Shown here in pieces: positions 14,144 to 27,141 of a stretch of DNA of 64,000 nucleotides (within the stretch, counting starts at the first letter, position 1; every line of letters begins with the position of its first letter). A program made the translations under genes and the position numbers. The stretch is from assembly GCA_023238725.1 (NCBI GenBank), contig CM041553.1:12329492-12393491 (forward strand), written 5' to 3'. The stretch is from Scortum barcoo. Its lineage: Eukaryota; Chordata; Actinopteri; Centrarchiformes; Terapontidae. The notes beneath the pieces are model-generated. The model ran no database searches, was not told the DNA's origin, and worked only from the letters and a program-made list of their open reading frames with translations.

Positions 14144-15452
14144 CTCCCAGTTTAGTGAGTCATATGGTCCAAAGGTTTGTTATTCTTCTCTCTTAACTTA
14201 ACTTCTTAACTTCTCTCTTAACTCTTAGCTGAAGTGAACAAGAAAATTACAGACTGTCGAGGGACTGCTAATCATTGCACTGTATAAAATGCCTTTGTTG
14301 TTTTGTTTTGATAGAGGGTCATGGATGAGGGAGCAGAGTGTATTGGTTTATTAAACTCTTTCAGGAAACAACACATACACAAACAGAAAAACACACACAC
14401 ACTCATATAGCTGCAAATATTAGGGTGGAGGAGTAATTTTGGCTCCTGGTTCCATTCGGTCTTGACTGAGTGAGATGAAAATGACTGCTGACAGATGTGT
14501 CCACTGTGCGTCTGCAGGATGGTTGTCTATGTGCAACTGCTGTGTGAATGCATGCTTTCTGCAAGAGTAGCGTGAAAAGAAAATCCATGTCCATGTTGAA
14601 CCGAATGAAACAACCTCAGAAGACGGGCTCTGCCGTGAATTCCCCTCAGAAACACAGAAGCTGTTGTGTGTGAAATATCAAACGGCTGGACGCGGTCATG
14701 CAATAACTGTCCGCGGTATGTGGGTGAATGCTGCCCTCTGGTGAACCAGTTGTGATCAGTACATGGCTGTAGCTGCTACAACGAACAGTTTCAACAGCAT
14801 TGGACTCCAAACATGGTGGGCAAAATGGATGTTTTTAAAGTGTTGGTTAACCTAAAATAAAAATAAAAAAGCCCACTTCACAGAGCTCCTCATTGAATGG
14901 AAAAATGACATTTTCAGAACATCCCCTGAATTCTATTAGTGTGGCTTCAGAAATCTCAGAGATTTCAAACCAAAGCAAACAAGACCGTACCCCAAAATAT
15001 GTATGGCTACATCCTCCTAAGGTAAGTGGGGGAACATGCAAACAAAGCCTGAGTTATTTGCAAAACTGCATATTTTTGTTTTTGTATTTTAAATCTGACT
15101 GGCAGTCATTGTCCTGTGTACAGCAGATGAGTAAGACGTCAGATACAGTACATTTCTCCGTCTCTCCCCACCCAGGCCTTTAAAGGTGTACTGTGGCTCT
15201 CAACTGGAGGACAGACCGGGCTCCAAGGCTAAAAGTCTGCCTTTTTAACGCCTCGGTGCACCCTCCATAGACAGGACATTTGAGAGCCACTTCAAGTCAG
15301 AATGACTCTGTGCTAATGGTGCCAGGCAGGGGCAGGTTGAGCTTTTAGCAAGACGTTGCTGCGGTAGGACAGCTCACTGGGTATATGAGATCACCTTGAT
15401 GTCTCCAGCTGCACAGATGCATTCAGACAATTCAGACACAGGCATGGGAAAT

Positions 15453-15500
15453 ACACACACACAAACAACACACACACACACACACAAATACACACACACC
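15453..15500. repeat. (CA)n microsatellite, interrupted
   Basis: Runs of CA are broken by AAACAA and AAATA. This is a simple sequence repeat seen directly. Confidence 0.95.
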
Positions 15501-16885
15501 AGTCCAGATATGCTGAGAACTTGAATATTTGTGTTATTATCTTTAATGTGTTTTTAGGAATAATGTTTTCTCAATTGCATAAAGTGTAATTTTGAAAAAT
15601 ATTAATACTGACTAATAACAAAATAAGATATAGTCTACAGTTACTACCGGTCGCAAAATATTATGCTCAGTGACAATGACTGAATGATTTGATATGACTG
15701 TATTCTTTAATTAACTCTTTAATTCAGACTCAAAACAATCACAATCACATGTGCTTTAATGAAGCCTGAGATTAACGTGAATGCTTCTGGCAGGCATGTA
15801 TTTGATTATTTATACAAGTTGTAATGTCTCTTTCCTATTGGATGTATCACAGAGAAAGTTTTACTGAATCACTGTAATATGTTTTGGTCATTTAAATCAA
15901 GACATTGTAGTCACAGAGTTGTAGTTTTGTTTTAAATACCACTGGCTGCACAAATCAGTTAAAGGACACCTCACTAAGCCTCAAGATGAGCTTAGTTAGG
16001 AACCTATTTTTGTTGTGTTTTTACTTGTTGTTTTTATATCTGAGATTGTCAAAGAAATGTTTGCTGACAGTTTTTTTGACATTTTTTTTTAAAAATTAAA
16101 AGTTATTCCAAGTTAATAATTGCTATAAATTTTAGGAATGGAGCCTTCAAAGGAAAATAAAGAACAAATATAAATAAAATAATTTGTGGTTGTCTTCTCT
16201 ATGACAGAAACAGACCTGAAGTCAAAGCATATTAATTTTATGATGTGATGAAGCCTTGGAGTTATGAATGTGTCTCTTGCCCATCTTTGTTTAATGTATG
16301 TCTGCAAGCCAGCAACCTCACCGTAGGTATAATAGGACAGGTGGTGGCTCACATAAAAAAAACATCTTTTGCAATAAAATCCCTGATAACCAATGTTTCT
16401 TAGAGGGACAAGTATACATACCACCCCAAATTAATTTACTTTATCATGGATGTAACATTATTTATCATTATTATTAGCATTATTTAGGAGGCGTCGAGTT
16501 GTTCTGTGATGTCTGTAAATTCAGAATGAAGTTACATTCCTCTAGCTGAGCTGAAAAGTTCATTCTTGACTTTGTAAACAATGGATAATAAATAATCTCG
16601 TCTCAAGTTCCATTTATTTGCTTCCTGGGCTTTTGGTGACGTTACATGGTCTTCATGGAGATTTCTTCTGTGCACTTTAGATACTTTCATTCATGTCAGT
16701 TTCATATTTTGTTTGGCTGTGATCCACTCCAACAGCTCATTTGTTATGGCTTAAAGTTCCTCAACAGTTACTGAATGGACCATGAGGTGAGACTGTTTTA
16801 GCCAGCTGTATCAGCCTATTGCCAAAATGCTCTAGAAAAAGAATAGATTTTTTTGTTTTTTGGTGTTACAAAAACTACAAACTAC

Positions 16886-16888
<3 letters not shown>

Positions 16889-16919
<31 letters not shown>
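16889..16919. repeat. (CT)n microsatellite
   Basis: About 14 CT units run without a break and end in a CCTCT tail. Seen directly. Confidence 0.95.
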
Positions 16920-16921
<2 letters not shown>

Positions 16922-18149
16922 TGTGTACTTGTAGTGTGCACTTCTTACCACAAGAGGGAACAAGTTGCACACTTAACAGGGAGCCTCCAAACAAAACAAT
17001 GACTCCAAACTGCTTTTTATGCTGAGGTGAGGTTGCAGGGTTAAAAAGGGGAAAATTTACTGAGTGAACTCAGAGAACCTTTATACTGTGTAAAAAATGT
17101 TTTGCTAAATTATGAAATTTTCAGTATGCCACCATAATGCATAGTAGCACTCTAATTTGTCCAAAAAAACATATCCATTTGTAAGTATATTTCCTAAATT
17201 TTTCATATCTGGATTATCTGTTCTCTTTAGATAACTGGGTTACTAACACGTTCTGTTGGTGTTCTTAGGAAACACAGGTCTTGTTTTTGCAGGTGGCCAT
17301 GCTGCCTTGTTACATCACCTCTCAGTGTTTGAAGTTTGTAAGCACCTCATCTGGGCAAAGTACACAGTGGGGGGTGTTCACTGTGATGTGTGTGAGTGTA
17401 TACAGGGGCTTCAGGTCAAGTTCCCATGGTAACTGAGCGGTGTCTCACTGTGTGCCCCTCACTTCATCTGTGTGTGCGTGTGTTTTTGCGCGCGTGTGTG
17501 TGCCTGGCCAATTACTCCAGTGGACTGTTATCTCCTTTCAGAGAGGTTTACATTATCACCCTGGCAGCCTGATGGTCATTGGTCAGGTGAGCGACCACAG
17601 ATGGTTATATTATCCACGAGAGCAGAGGCAGGGGGGGAAGGTGGACGGACCAAAAGAGACAAGATAAGAAATTGACTGACTGACAAACAGCAAGACAGAC
17701 TGGACACATGGAGCAGAGAGGGAGAGGAGACAGACGGATGTAGGAATGGAAAAATGAGATAAAAGCCAGATTCTGTCAACAAACAGGAGAGATTTATTTG
17801 AAGCACTGATAGCCTGTTACCTAAGATTACAGTAAATGGGAGTTGGCTTGGGATTAATTGCCCCCAAGAGCTGATCAGGGCTGCTGACAGTTGTGGCACA
17901 GTTTTCTTTTTGTCTTTTGAATTTTCTGTACAGCACTTCAATCATTTTTAAGATTGTGCACACTGTGGTTACACATACTTCAAACATATACAGCATAACA
18001 GCAGTGCAGGTTTTCACTGAGTTCAGCATGCAAGAAAATTCAGATTATATTTTTAAATAAAAAAAGCAGTACCACACCGTAAAAATAACACATTATCTAA
18101 CACATTACCCTATTACTTATATACATTTATTCAATCACATGCATTTACT

Positions 18150-18740
18150 TAGGTTAAAGGGTACTCAAAAAATCAAGTCATACTCATGTTGCAGAAAGGC
18201 CCCTGTCAGTGTTACAATATTATATGAATAGGTCATGATGCATGAACAATAACAAATGCAACAAAGTGAATCAAATCTTCAGCCCCCCTCAGCTTTATGG
18301 AGCTTCACATTAAGTTTCATTTACATTTGCTAGGAAATCATGAACATGACTCCAAATGAATATTAACATCGCACTGTAATCGCAATGTTCGCCATAGCAA
18401 GTTAAAATGTTATGACCTGTCAGTGCTGTGTTGCTGCCCCAAGTGGCCAAAAGCAGCAACAACACACAGTAAAAACATTCAAATAGTACATCTATAAAGT
18501 ATAAAAGACAATTATACTCATTATATGGAATGGCCCCTTTCATTGTGTGTGTTATATTAAAGGGTGATATTATGTTATCATATTACATGTCATTGATATG
18601 TAAGTGATACTTTAATGTTGTACTTGGTGAAGTAACTGCCACTGTAGCTATGAGATGAATGTAGCTGAGTCAAAAGAATTTCCCTCTTATATTAGATGGA
18701 GTAAAATTCTTAAAATTGTACAGTACTGTGGTAAATAGAC
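18150..18740 (+). repeat. Old percomorph dispersed repeat
   Basis: Several phrases (AATGGCCCCTTTCA, GGTGATATTATG, GAAGTAACTGCCACTGTAG, GGAGTAAAATTCTTAAAATT) follow the order of an abundant percomorph repeat whose intact form ends in text like TTACTTTCCACCACTG. The copy is diverged. Its core recurs inverted at 14,076-14,126. The family assignment is from memory and the limits are approximate. Confidence 0.5.
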
Positions 18741-21495
18741 TTGGACACTTTCCCTCATTAAAAGCAGCTTAGTTTGGCACAAACTGTTCCAGTTTACCCA
18801 GTACGTGTACAGGTGGTCATAGCTACATGTGAAGCGTTCAGTGTGGCTCAGACACCGAATGCACTGTAGCATACTGTCTGTGTACAGTCTATAAATATCT
18901 CAGGCAACAGCACACACTTCATCCCTCCTCCGAGTATTGCAGATCAGAGAGCATTAGTGACATTTCCACTCCTGCCAACTCTGACTTAATTCTAACATTG
19001 TCTTCTTATTGTCCTCTGAATTTTCTCACGAGCTTGTCAACTCATCCATTCTGTGTACATTCAATGATGGTTCAGACTCCTGAAAAGCTGCTTTATGAAA
19101 CAGCTGTTGCTTTATATGTGGAGATCAATACATGAATAACCCAGCAGGAAGACTAAGCTGCGCCTCAGCTGCTTTCACATCTACACCAAGAGGATGTGGT
19201 GCCTTGAAGGTTACAGCAGGGGAAGAACAAGTTTTGAACAGTATGAATAACAATAAACATCAATATACGCTCTCAATATAAGCTGTGTGCGTGCACTGAT
19301 GGCTCAGTTATTCAGACTGGCAACAAAGACTGATATGTGCATGAAAGATGAACCTGTTCGTCAGAAGGCACCTAGGTCATTCACTTCCCAAGACTTTGAG
19401 GCCGTATGTGATGGTACACGTTCTTGTCTGTGTTCCTTACACTAAGCTGGGTGAAAAGCTGTTCGGTGGAAGAGAACCGTTGACCAAAAGCTTTAGCATA
19501 AAGGATGAGACTTTCCCACAACAACAACACAGGGGAGCAGTGATGCTGGAGATATCTGAAGGGTTATGTGTTCCTCTGCAGTGCTCATTTAACCCTTCAG
19601 GCATTGTTCTTACAAGAATACTAGCTGGGGCATTCATAAAGCTCACAAATAGCAGCCGGCATGTTTGCGTAGTTGTGTGTATGTCGTAAAGGGAGGATTT
19701 CCTGTAACTGCATCCACTAGAAGCATCGGTTGCCCTGGGAGATGTTCTCATAGTCATTAACCCACTGGAGGGCCCGGGGCCAGAAATGTGGCGGTGTGGC
19801 GCCATTGATCCTCTGTTTTTAGTAATTTGGCTATTTCAAACATAGATCTTTTTATTTTACTTTATTTTGGATTTTATTGAGATGTAACTGCCAGTGATGG
19901 TGTTTGTTGAGCTTTGCTTGTTCATTTGTTCTTCTTTTGTTATTGTTGTCTCTAAAGCACAATTAAATAACCAGCGTTTATTAAAAATAATGCATCCTCA
20001 TGTGTGATTGATTAACTGAGGCACCAATTTACATACTTAGGTAACTAAGAAGCCACTTTACTATTGCAGGCATGCAAGTGGCGTTGCTTCTCATGACCTG
20101 GGGCATGCACGATGTTTGCCTTACCCAGCTAATTTGCATTTTGAGATCCCAGTCACAACGTGAGCAGAATGGAGATAACAAACATCTCATTAATAGCAGG
20201 TGTAAATGCAAAGGCCTGTGGAGCGTGATAGCACGTTCAAATACACATCACATGTTAAAGGTGTAAGCGGGGCTTCTCAATCAAGCTCAATCCAGACACA
20301 CTCGCACTGTGCTGAGAGCAGGTGTAAACAGCCAGAATAAGTAAAAGCACATATGCGGGTGTACCACATATCATGTTTACTCAGAGCTCTGCTGATTTGG
20401 AAGTTGTTTAGTACATGTACCTACACCACATTACAATTTATAACTGCAGTGAGTCACTGGAGTTAATACACTGAAAAAAAAGTACGTGTCCTTCTGATGC
20501 TGAGTCATAGTTCCTTTTGTACAATTACGTCTGAGTCTTGAGCCATACAAATCTTCTGATCACATTCAAGTTCAGTCGGATCAGTTTTGCAGTTACAGGA
20601 TAAAAGGTGATTTTTTTTTTGTTGCAGATGTTTTGGAAATAGTGAGCAGAGCAGAGTAGCTGTGTCTTTTCAAAAGGGAGAAGGGAGAGGAAGGTTTTTT
20701 TTCCTGGTTTAACACATCAGTGATTCTCAGTCACAGTACAAGAGTGTCTCTATTCACACAGCAATAACCAGCTGCGGTCACATCCATAAGCCAAAGGTGT
20801 GATTCCACATAAAAATGTAAGTACTACTGAAAAGCCACTCAAAAATAAAATGTTTCAAATGAAAAAAACAGTGCAGTGAGAGCCAGTGCACATACACTGA
20901 GAATATATACCTTTTATTAAAGCAGGATACTTGAGTTCTGTAGTTACACTTCTGAAATGAACAATATAAAAGCACCAAAGGTGATAACACAACAATAAAC
21001 CTGTATTCTAATTTGTATTCTGTTTTCATTGATGGATTCTGGATATTTCAATGAAGGAGAAGGAGTAGATTTGCCCGGGATTTATTTGTGACTATAAAGT
21101 GCAAACTGAGTAGTCAAAAATTCTCACCACATTCATTTCAATGAAGAATCGTGTATTTGCTTCCTCTGCTGAATCTGACTGAACTTTGACCTGCAAAACA
21201 GTAAGACCAAAGACACTAAAGGCTAAAGAGCTCTGGCCATTTGACCTTCTCTCCACAACACAGACACAGATCATGTCCCCACCAGGCCAGTGAACCTCAG
21301 ACAGATGGACCACAACTGGAGATCAGTGAGGAACCTGCAAGACTGGAAAGAACAGGGAGGACCGGGGCTCCGGCAGTAACATGCACTTTACAGGACATAA
21401 GAGTATTCACATTAACCACTTTAACACTTTAACCAATTTTAACCACTTTAGCCACTTGATGGGCTTGTCAATTTCTCATTTTTCTTTGATGTATA

Positions 21496-21895
21496 TGTAA
21501 CACACGGAATGAAGAAAACGTCTCACCCAGGTGCCAGATGAATTTATTTTACTGAAAGACACAGCGAAAACACAGTCACGAATGAGCATCTTCTTCTCTT
21601 GCTGCTATTCTGGCTGTGTTGCGCTACAAACTGCGGTAACTCTCTTAAAACAAAAGATTACTGCGCCAGTCAATGGCACACTGAGGCAGTTACCGCCATC
21701 TATTGGCAAAAGTGTGTAACGCCCAGCCATTCTTTGAGATAAAATCAGGTGAGTTTCCTCTTGTTGAAAACAAATATCACAAGCATTACAAATAATCATA
21801 ACAATAAAGTAATGGTTTGGAGGGGCAGGTAATGACACAAACTAATACCATAATAATTCTGTAACTAATTTTAACCAGATGTCCAGGGCGCCACA
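21496..21895 (-). repeat. 3' LTR of the gypsy element (400 bp)
   Basis: Read on the - strand it begins TGTGGCGCCC and ends GTGTTACA. It aligns along its whole length with the other LTR except for a 227-bp block that is present only there. The polypurine tract abuts it at 21,896. Confidence 0.93.
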
Positions 21896-21904
21896 CCCTC
21901 CCCT
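21896..21904 (-). other. Polypurine tract
   Basis: AGGGGAGGG on the - strand lies directly against the 3' LTR, where plus-strand DNA synthesis is primed in LTR elements. A run of T lies just upstream, as is often seen beside such tracts. Confidence 0.85.
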
Positions 21905-22574
21905 ACTTAAAAAAAAAACGTTACTCTTTTTTTCTAAACTCCATCAACACCATTACTTTATAACTTGTGCCCATACTTGACTAATCACTATGGTTCCCCA
22001 CACTAATGACATTTACCTGTGCAATAAAAGCATTCTTCACACTATATTAGGTTACATACATTTAACCCTATAGTAGAAGTTAGTCCTACTCAGTTGATAC
22101 ACAACACCAGGCCTTGTGGAGGGTAACCATTATTTTCCCTTCAAGATCAATAGACAAGTTCACCTCACTATGATGAATTCTACTGTAACCAGACTCGATA
22201 GTCGGCCAACATTCCACTTTAGTCTGTTACCACACCTCCATTGTCTGTATATTAAGGCACTATATTATGTATTTGTCACTATTTTAGTTTCAACCTGTGA
22301 CACTACATTCTGTACTGATAAGATGAGCACTATGCCCTATCTATTTTCCAGTGTTTATCTTGCAATTGTCCCCTTTTTTTTCTGTTTTGTGTTGTTCTGT
22401 ACATCCTGAACCTTTGTCTCTCCAACCTGTATCAGTTAGTTGCCATAGTCTCAAATGACATTATCAGTGTCTATCTGCATCCAGGGACGCCACAGTCTCT
22501 GGTAACGAGGTGCTGGCTCGCTCACCTCCACTCTGTCCACACCAACTTGTCTGACAGTAGGCTGTCCCAGTGCA

Positions 22575-25500
22575 TCATATGTCAGCATCCTTGGCCGTCC
22601 GGCGTTCTCTTTGAGGGTGACTATTGAGTACCTGAGGTGATGACCCCTGTTCTCCATCAGAGTCCCCTGAGAGGCGGCGTTGTTTTTCTTCATCAGATGT
22701 GTATTCAGCTTGTTGTTCCTGCTGGTCAAGATGATCCTGTGCCCCCTGCAACTCAAGTCTCTCCTCTCCCACACCTTGTAGATCTGGTTGATTCCCTCTT
22801 TTCCCAGGCTCTTCCACCTGCTGCTCACAGGGTTCAATGTTTGGCTTTTTAGTGGTAACGCTGCCATCATGCTCATGTTGATGTGAAAACCTCCACACCA
22901 GTTCACCTTCATCCTCACTGTCCACATCTGTGCCCTGCTGCAGTGACTGAGCTTCTTTCCTGTTTTGCCTCAGACTTCTCTTCCTTTTGCCTTGCTCTTT
23001 TCCTTCCAGCTTTACCACAGGTAAGCTGTCACATGGAAGCAACAGATTTCTGTGTACTGTGCGGCTTTTGCCTCCGTTCTCTGGTTTTATCTCATAAACA
23101 GGCATGTCTGGGTTCTTCTGACTCATCACCACATAGACTGCATCCTCCCAGTGTGAACAGGAGCTTGCCAGGCCCTCCTCTTTCTTTGAGATTGCAGGAG
23201 CAAGACTCGGTTACCAGGATGAAGTTGGACACCGTAGACCTTTTGATCATAATATCGTTTGCCTTTTGCGGCCTCTTTCTGAGCTGTTGTTGATGCAATC
23301 TCATAGGCCTCTTTCATTCGTGTCTGCCATTTTGACACATATTCTGTGTAGCTTACTTGCTGCTCTCGTGGGGGTAGGTTGAACAAGATGTCTATAGGGA
23401 GTCGGGGAGTGCGGCCGAAACAACAAATAGTAAGGCGAAAACCCAGTAGCCTCACTCCGAGTGCAGTTGTAGGCATGCACTACTTTTGCCAGAGAATTCT
23501 TCCAGTCTGCCTTTTCATCATCAGTCAGTGTTCTCAACATGGACAGGAGAGTCCTATTGAAGCGCTCCACCTGTCCATTTCCCTGTGGGTGGTATGGGGT
23601 AGTATGGGAGCCACGCATGCCACAGATTTTTTTTAGCTGGGAAAACATCTGATTTTCAAATTCCCTTGCCCATGTCATGGTGGATTCTTGCTGGAAAACC
23701 GAACTCCAGAGCAAAGTGACCAAAGACTTTTTCCACCACTGTTTTTGCAGACTTATTTTTTGTTGCATATGCTTGTGCAAAACGTGTAAAATGATCCATC
23801 ACCACTAAAATGTATTCATAACCATGCTTGCAGGTCTCAAGATGTAGAAAGTCTATGGAGACAAGCTCAAAGGGGTAAGTAGTGGTGATGGATGTCAGAG
23901 GGGCTCTGGTGATCTTGCTTGGCCGTTTCCTCTTCAAGCATTGACAGGCATGCATCACAAAATGTTCCACGTCACTCTGCATTCGGGGCCAGTAAAATCT
24001 GTCTCTTATCAGCCCCAGAGTTCTTTCCACCCCCATGTGTCCCATCTCTTCATGGAGTTCTCTAAACACAGTTTCACGATGCTCCTCTGGGAGGAGGAGC
24101 TGATCTCTGCCATTAGCTCTCCTGTAGAGGACTCCATCATCATCTACATATAGTCTCCTCCACTGTCTCAGCAGGATTCTGACCTCAAGTGGTTCTGCTT
24201 TCAGGGCGCAGCCTTTTGGCAAATAGTCGTTGGCTCTGTGTTGTAGGAAACGACCAATTACAGCATCCTGCTCCTGACTCCCCCTGATGTCCCCCTGTGA
24301 GAGAGACTTCCCGGCAGACAGTGGTGTGGTGTCTTGTACTAGACTGATGGCACTCTGGCTTACCACAGTGGTCTCAGGCAAATTGCTCCCCCTCTGTAGC
24401 CCTGTGCTCTCTGCCACAGCCCCCATAACATCCTGTTTCACCTCTGCCGTGCACTGGGCGATGTACTGGTTGATGTCGTGTGGTAACCGGGAGAGGCCAT
24501 CAGCATCAGCATTCTTTCGGCCTGGACGGTACCTGATTGTAAAGTTAAAGTCAGCCAGTTCACCCACCCAGCGGTGGCCTGTAGCATTCAGTTTTGCTGT
24601 TGTAAGGACATATGTTAGGGGGTTATTGTCAGTGTAAACAACAAAATGTGGGACGTAATAGAGGTAGTCCCGAAAGCGTTCACAAATCGACCACTTTAAG
24701 GCCAGAAATTCTAGCTTTCCGGAATGCATGTGATAATTTTTTTCAGGGGGTGTTAATGTCCGTGAACCATATGCAATGACCCTCATCTTGCTATCTTGTC
24801 TCTGATATAACACAGCCCCTAGACCCTCTTGTGAGGCATCACAGTGAAGTATGAATGGCTCTGCAAAATCAGGATAACCTAAAATGGGTGGCTCTGTTAG
24901 AAAGTCAGTCAGCTTATTTAAAGCATCGTGGTGGCTCTGAGTCCAACTAATAGGTGTGCTGGGCGGTGGTCGCCCCCTTTGCCTTGTATTCATCACTCTT
25001 CCCTTTCTTCTGGACACAGGTGGTGAGGCTCTGTCTGGAGGCAGGGTCAGCAGCTGGTACAGTGGTTTTGCCACCTTAGAGAAATTTGGGATATAGGCCC
25101 TGTAGTAGGAGAGGAAACCAAGAACTCGGCTCAATTCCCCCACTGTGGATGGTGGTTGGTGTTTGAGTGCTTGAACAGGAGCTATTTCAGCTGGGTCCAT
25201 GGTATAACCCTCCTCTGATATCATCCGTCCGAGGAAGCGAACTCTTCGCTTGAATACATCACATTTTTGCGGGCTTAGTTTGACACCGTGTTTTTGGTAC
25301 CGTTGCAAAACAGCTCGGATGTGGTCCACATGACTGTCAAACGAAGGAGAGTGGACTAAGTTGTCATCTAAATAAGGCTGGCAGGTGACATCACGAAGAC
25401 CCTTCAGACAGTCCTCCATACTCCGTTGAAACTCTGCTGGAGCGGAGCTTAGGCCAAATGGTATGCGGTTCCACTGATACAAGCCCCAGGGTGTTATAAA

Positions 25501-27141
25501 GGCTGTGAGGGGGCGACTTTCAGGATCCAGGAACCCCTGGTGGTATGCTTTGCCCTGATCAAGGACTGAAAACCAGGAGCTTCCATGCAGGGAGTCCAGC
25601 ATATCCTGAATTCTGGGAATCGGGTGCCTGTCTGGTACAGATTTCTTATTGAGTTCTCTGTAGTCACAGCACAGCCTCAAATCACCTGACTTTTTCCGAA
25701 CACAGACGATCGGGGAGGAGTAGGGTGACCTTGATTCTGAAATCCACCCCCGATTCAGGAGATCTTGAAGATAATCTTTTACTTCTTGGTGCAGAGGTTT
25801 CGACACTGATATGTAGGTTTTGCGAACAGGTGTAGTGTCATGCAGTGTGATGTGCATGTTTAATGTGGGAATGCATCCAACATCCTTGTCATCATATGCA
25901 AAAGCATGACATTCTTCTCTCAACACCTGTCTCACCCTTTGCTCCTGGTCACTGCTGAGATGGTCAAGTTTTACAGGAGGGTCCCACTGAGGTGGTTTAC
26001 CGTTGTGCTGCGGGTTGCTGGTTACCTCATTTAGCTGGATGGGCAACGTTGTCTCTCGTGTCGGCTCCACTGTCCCATCAGATGATTCCACTGTGATGGG
26101 ATACACTGCTTTGATTTCTTCCAAGTGTCCCAGAATAGTGTGAGGGCTTAAGATGAGATCATGCTTGCTGGTGTTAGCAACTGAAACTGGAATATACGCT
26201 AATCTGCCGTCACCAACAGTCACCAGTCCCACCTGAATGACCAGTTCCTCAGGTAGCTGTGAAACTTCATCAGGAACAAACAACAGGCTTTGTCCAGTGA
26301 ACTGGGCTCCGACATGTGCACGAATGTTTAGGGTGGTGATCTGTTCAGCAGCCATGCGTATTCCCCTTTTTCCTGTCAGCACTGTCCCCACACTTTGGCT
26401 CGAATCTGGTGCCTGTAGTAATTTCAGCACTGATTTCGCTGTTTCTACTGACACTGAAAGGATTCTACTGATTTTATGGATGTGCTGTGATTTTGGCTGC
26501 CGCTTGCCCCACTTGCCCACCACTTCTTCAATCACGTTAAATCCAATAATGGGTTTTTCAGCAACATTGGGATCACTGGATACTAACATGGGTACTAGGA
26601 GTGTCTTTTCTGGGTGGATGTCACAGTCCAAATAAAACTCTGTCTCTATCCACCCGTCAAATGGAATTTCACCTCCATTGGCAGCTAATGCTATCAGTGG
26701 TTCTGTGCCCAGAAGTTCAGTTAGTGGCCTGACAGTGCTGTGTGGGAGGTGTTGTTTTCGCCAATCATTGTTTATGAGACTTGCCTGTGCTCCCGTGTCC
26801 CATAGGGCTTCAGTTGGTATTTTGTCTAGGTGGCACTGGACCACGCATCTTCTCCCAATGAGGTTGACGAGCTTGTTTTGACGTTGTGAAGGCACATAGC
26901 TGGCATTTATGTGATTTTGGGGCTTGCTGCTGTCTAGTTGTGGCGTGGCTGAGAGAATGTCTATATGATCACCTGGTGGCTTCTGTGACGGTGGCAGGGT
27001 GTTTTGCCAGGAGGCAGAATTTACCTGGGACCTAGAGGATGGGAGGGCTACTGTGGGTCCCGACTCAGTAACCCCACCTAGTTTCCCTGGGTGAATCTGG
27101 TCTGCCTGCAGCCACGAGACAGGTGGCCTTCCTGCCCACAC
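22575..27141 (-). pseudogene. pol: pol of the gypsy element (protease, RT, RNase H, integrase), frame-broken
   Basis: The main open frame (23,656-27,141, 1,161 codons) carries an aspartic protease motif DTGA (residues 115-118), reverse transcriptase with YLDD (590-593) and FGLSSAPAEFQ, and RNase H with HCDAS near 766-770. The integrase zinc region has H1030, H1035, C1066 and C1068, and the first two catalytic aspartates are near 1097 and 1155. The two integrase cysteines are one residue closer than the usual CX2C. The third catalytic residue (in GNGQVERFN) is in the next frame (23,301-23,780). Further frames at 23,126-23,476, 23,092-23,304 and 22,575-23,132 carry the integrase C-terminus and an acidic tail. 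The four breaks, near 23,670, 23,415, 23,200 and 23,150, are all +1. As written, no full integrase is encoded. Pol lacks its own usable start and would be made by -1 frameshifting from gag. Confidence 0.92.
27027..27087 (-). other. Programmed -1 ribosomal frameshift signal: slippery site plus H-type pseudoknot
   Basis: The heptamer GGGAAAC (27,081-27,087) is in the X-XXY-YYZ phase of gag and directly precedes the gag stop TAG (27,078-27,080). Pol continues in the -1 frame. After a 5-nt spacer, 27,066-27,075 can pair with 27,044-27,053 (10 bp, including two G-U pairs). The loop segment GGGACC (27,056-27,061) pairs perfectly with GGTCCC (27,027-27,032), giving a second 6-bp stem. The loops are 4, 2 and 11 nt. 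GGGAAAC is a known retroviral slippery site, and the spacing and fold are those of a classical frameshift pseudoknot. The base pairs were read by eye and no energy calculation was made. Confidence 0.85.

Larger units (their letters stand above)
14150..21490. other. Intergenic tract between the Ig gene and the gypsy element
   Basis: No gene is supported. The tract holds CA and CT microsatellites (15.45 and 16.89 kb), a GT/GC-rich run (17,469-17,503), an old percomorph repeat (18.15-18.74 kb) and a small TTTAACCAC-like tandem cluster at 21,412-21,458. Near 20.03-20.27 kb is a low-repeat stretch with an octamer-like ATTTGCAT (see findings). Open frames around 19.35-19.8 kb overlap on both strands and are not convincing. 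Confidence 0.45.

Noticed and set aside
19348..19805. Open frames on both strands, one with a V-set-like phrase (EISEGLCVPLQCSF)
   Set aside because: The phrase recalls Siglec-type Ig domains, but no tryptophan or second cysteine follows in the right place and no splice sites bracket it.
21092..21313. Possible short exon on the - strand (acceptor TTTTGCAG, donor GTGAGA)
   Set aside because: Acceptor and donor look usable and the peptide between is protein-like, but it is only 21 codons and no partner exon or family was found.
21905..22574. Search for an envelope gene between pol and the 3' LTR
   Set aside because: No open frame on the coding strand. The 97-codon + strand frame at 22,116-22,409 is antisense and without features.
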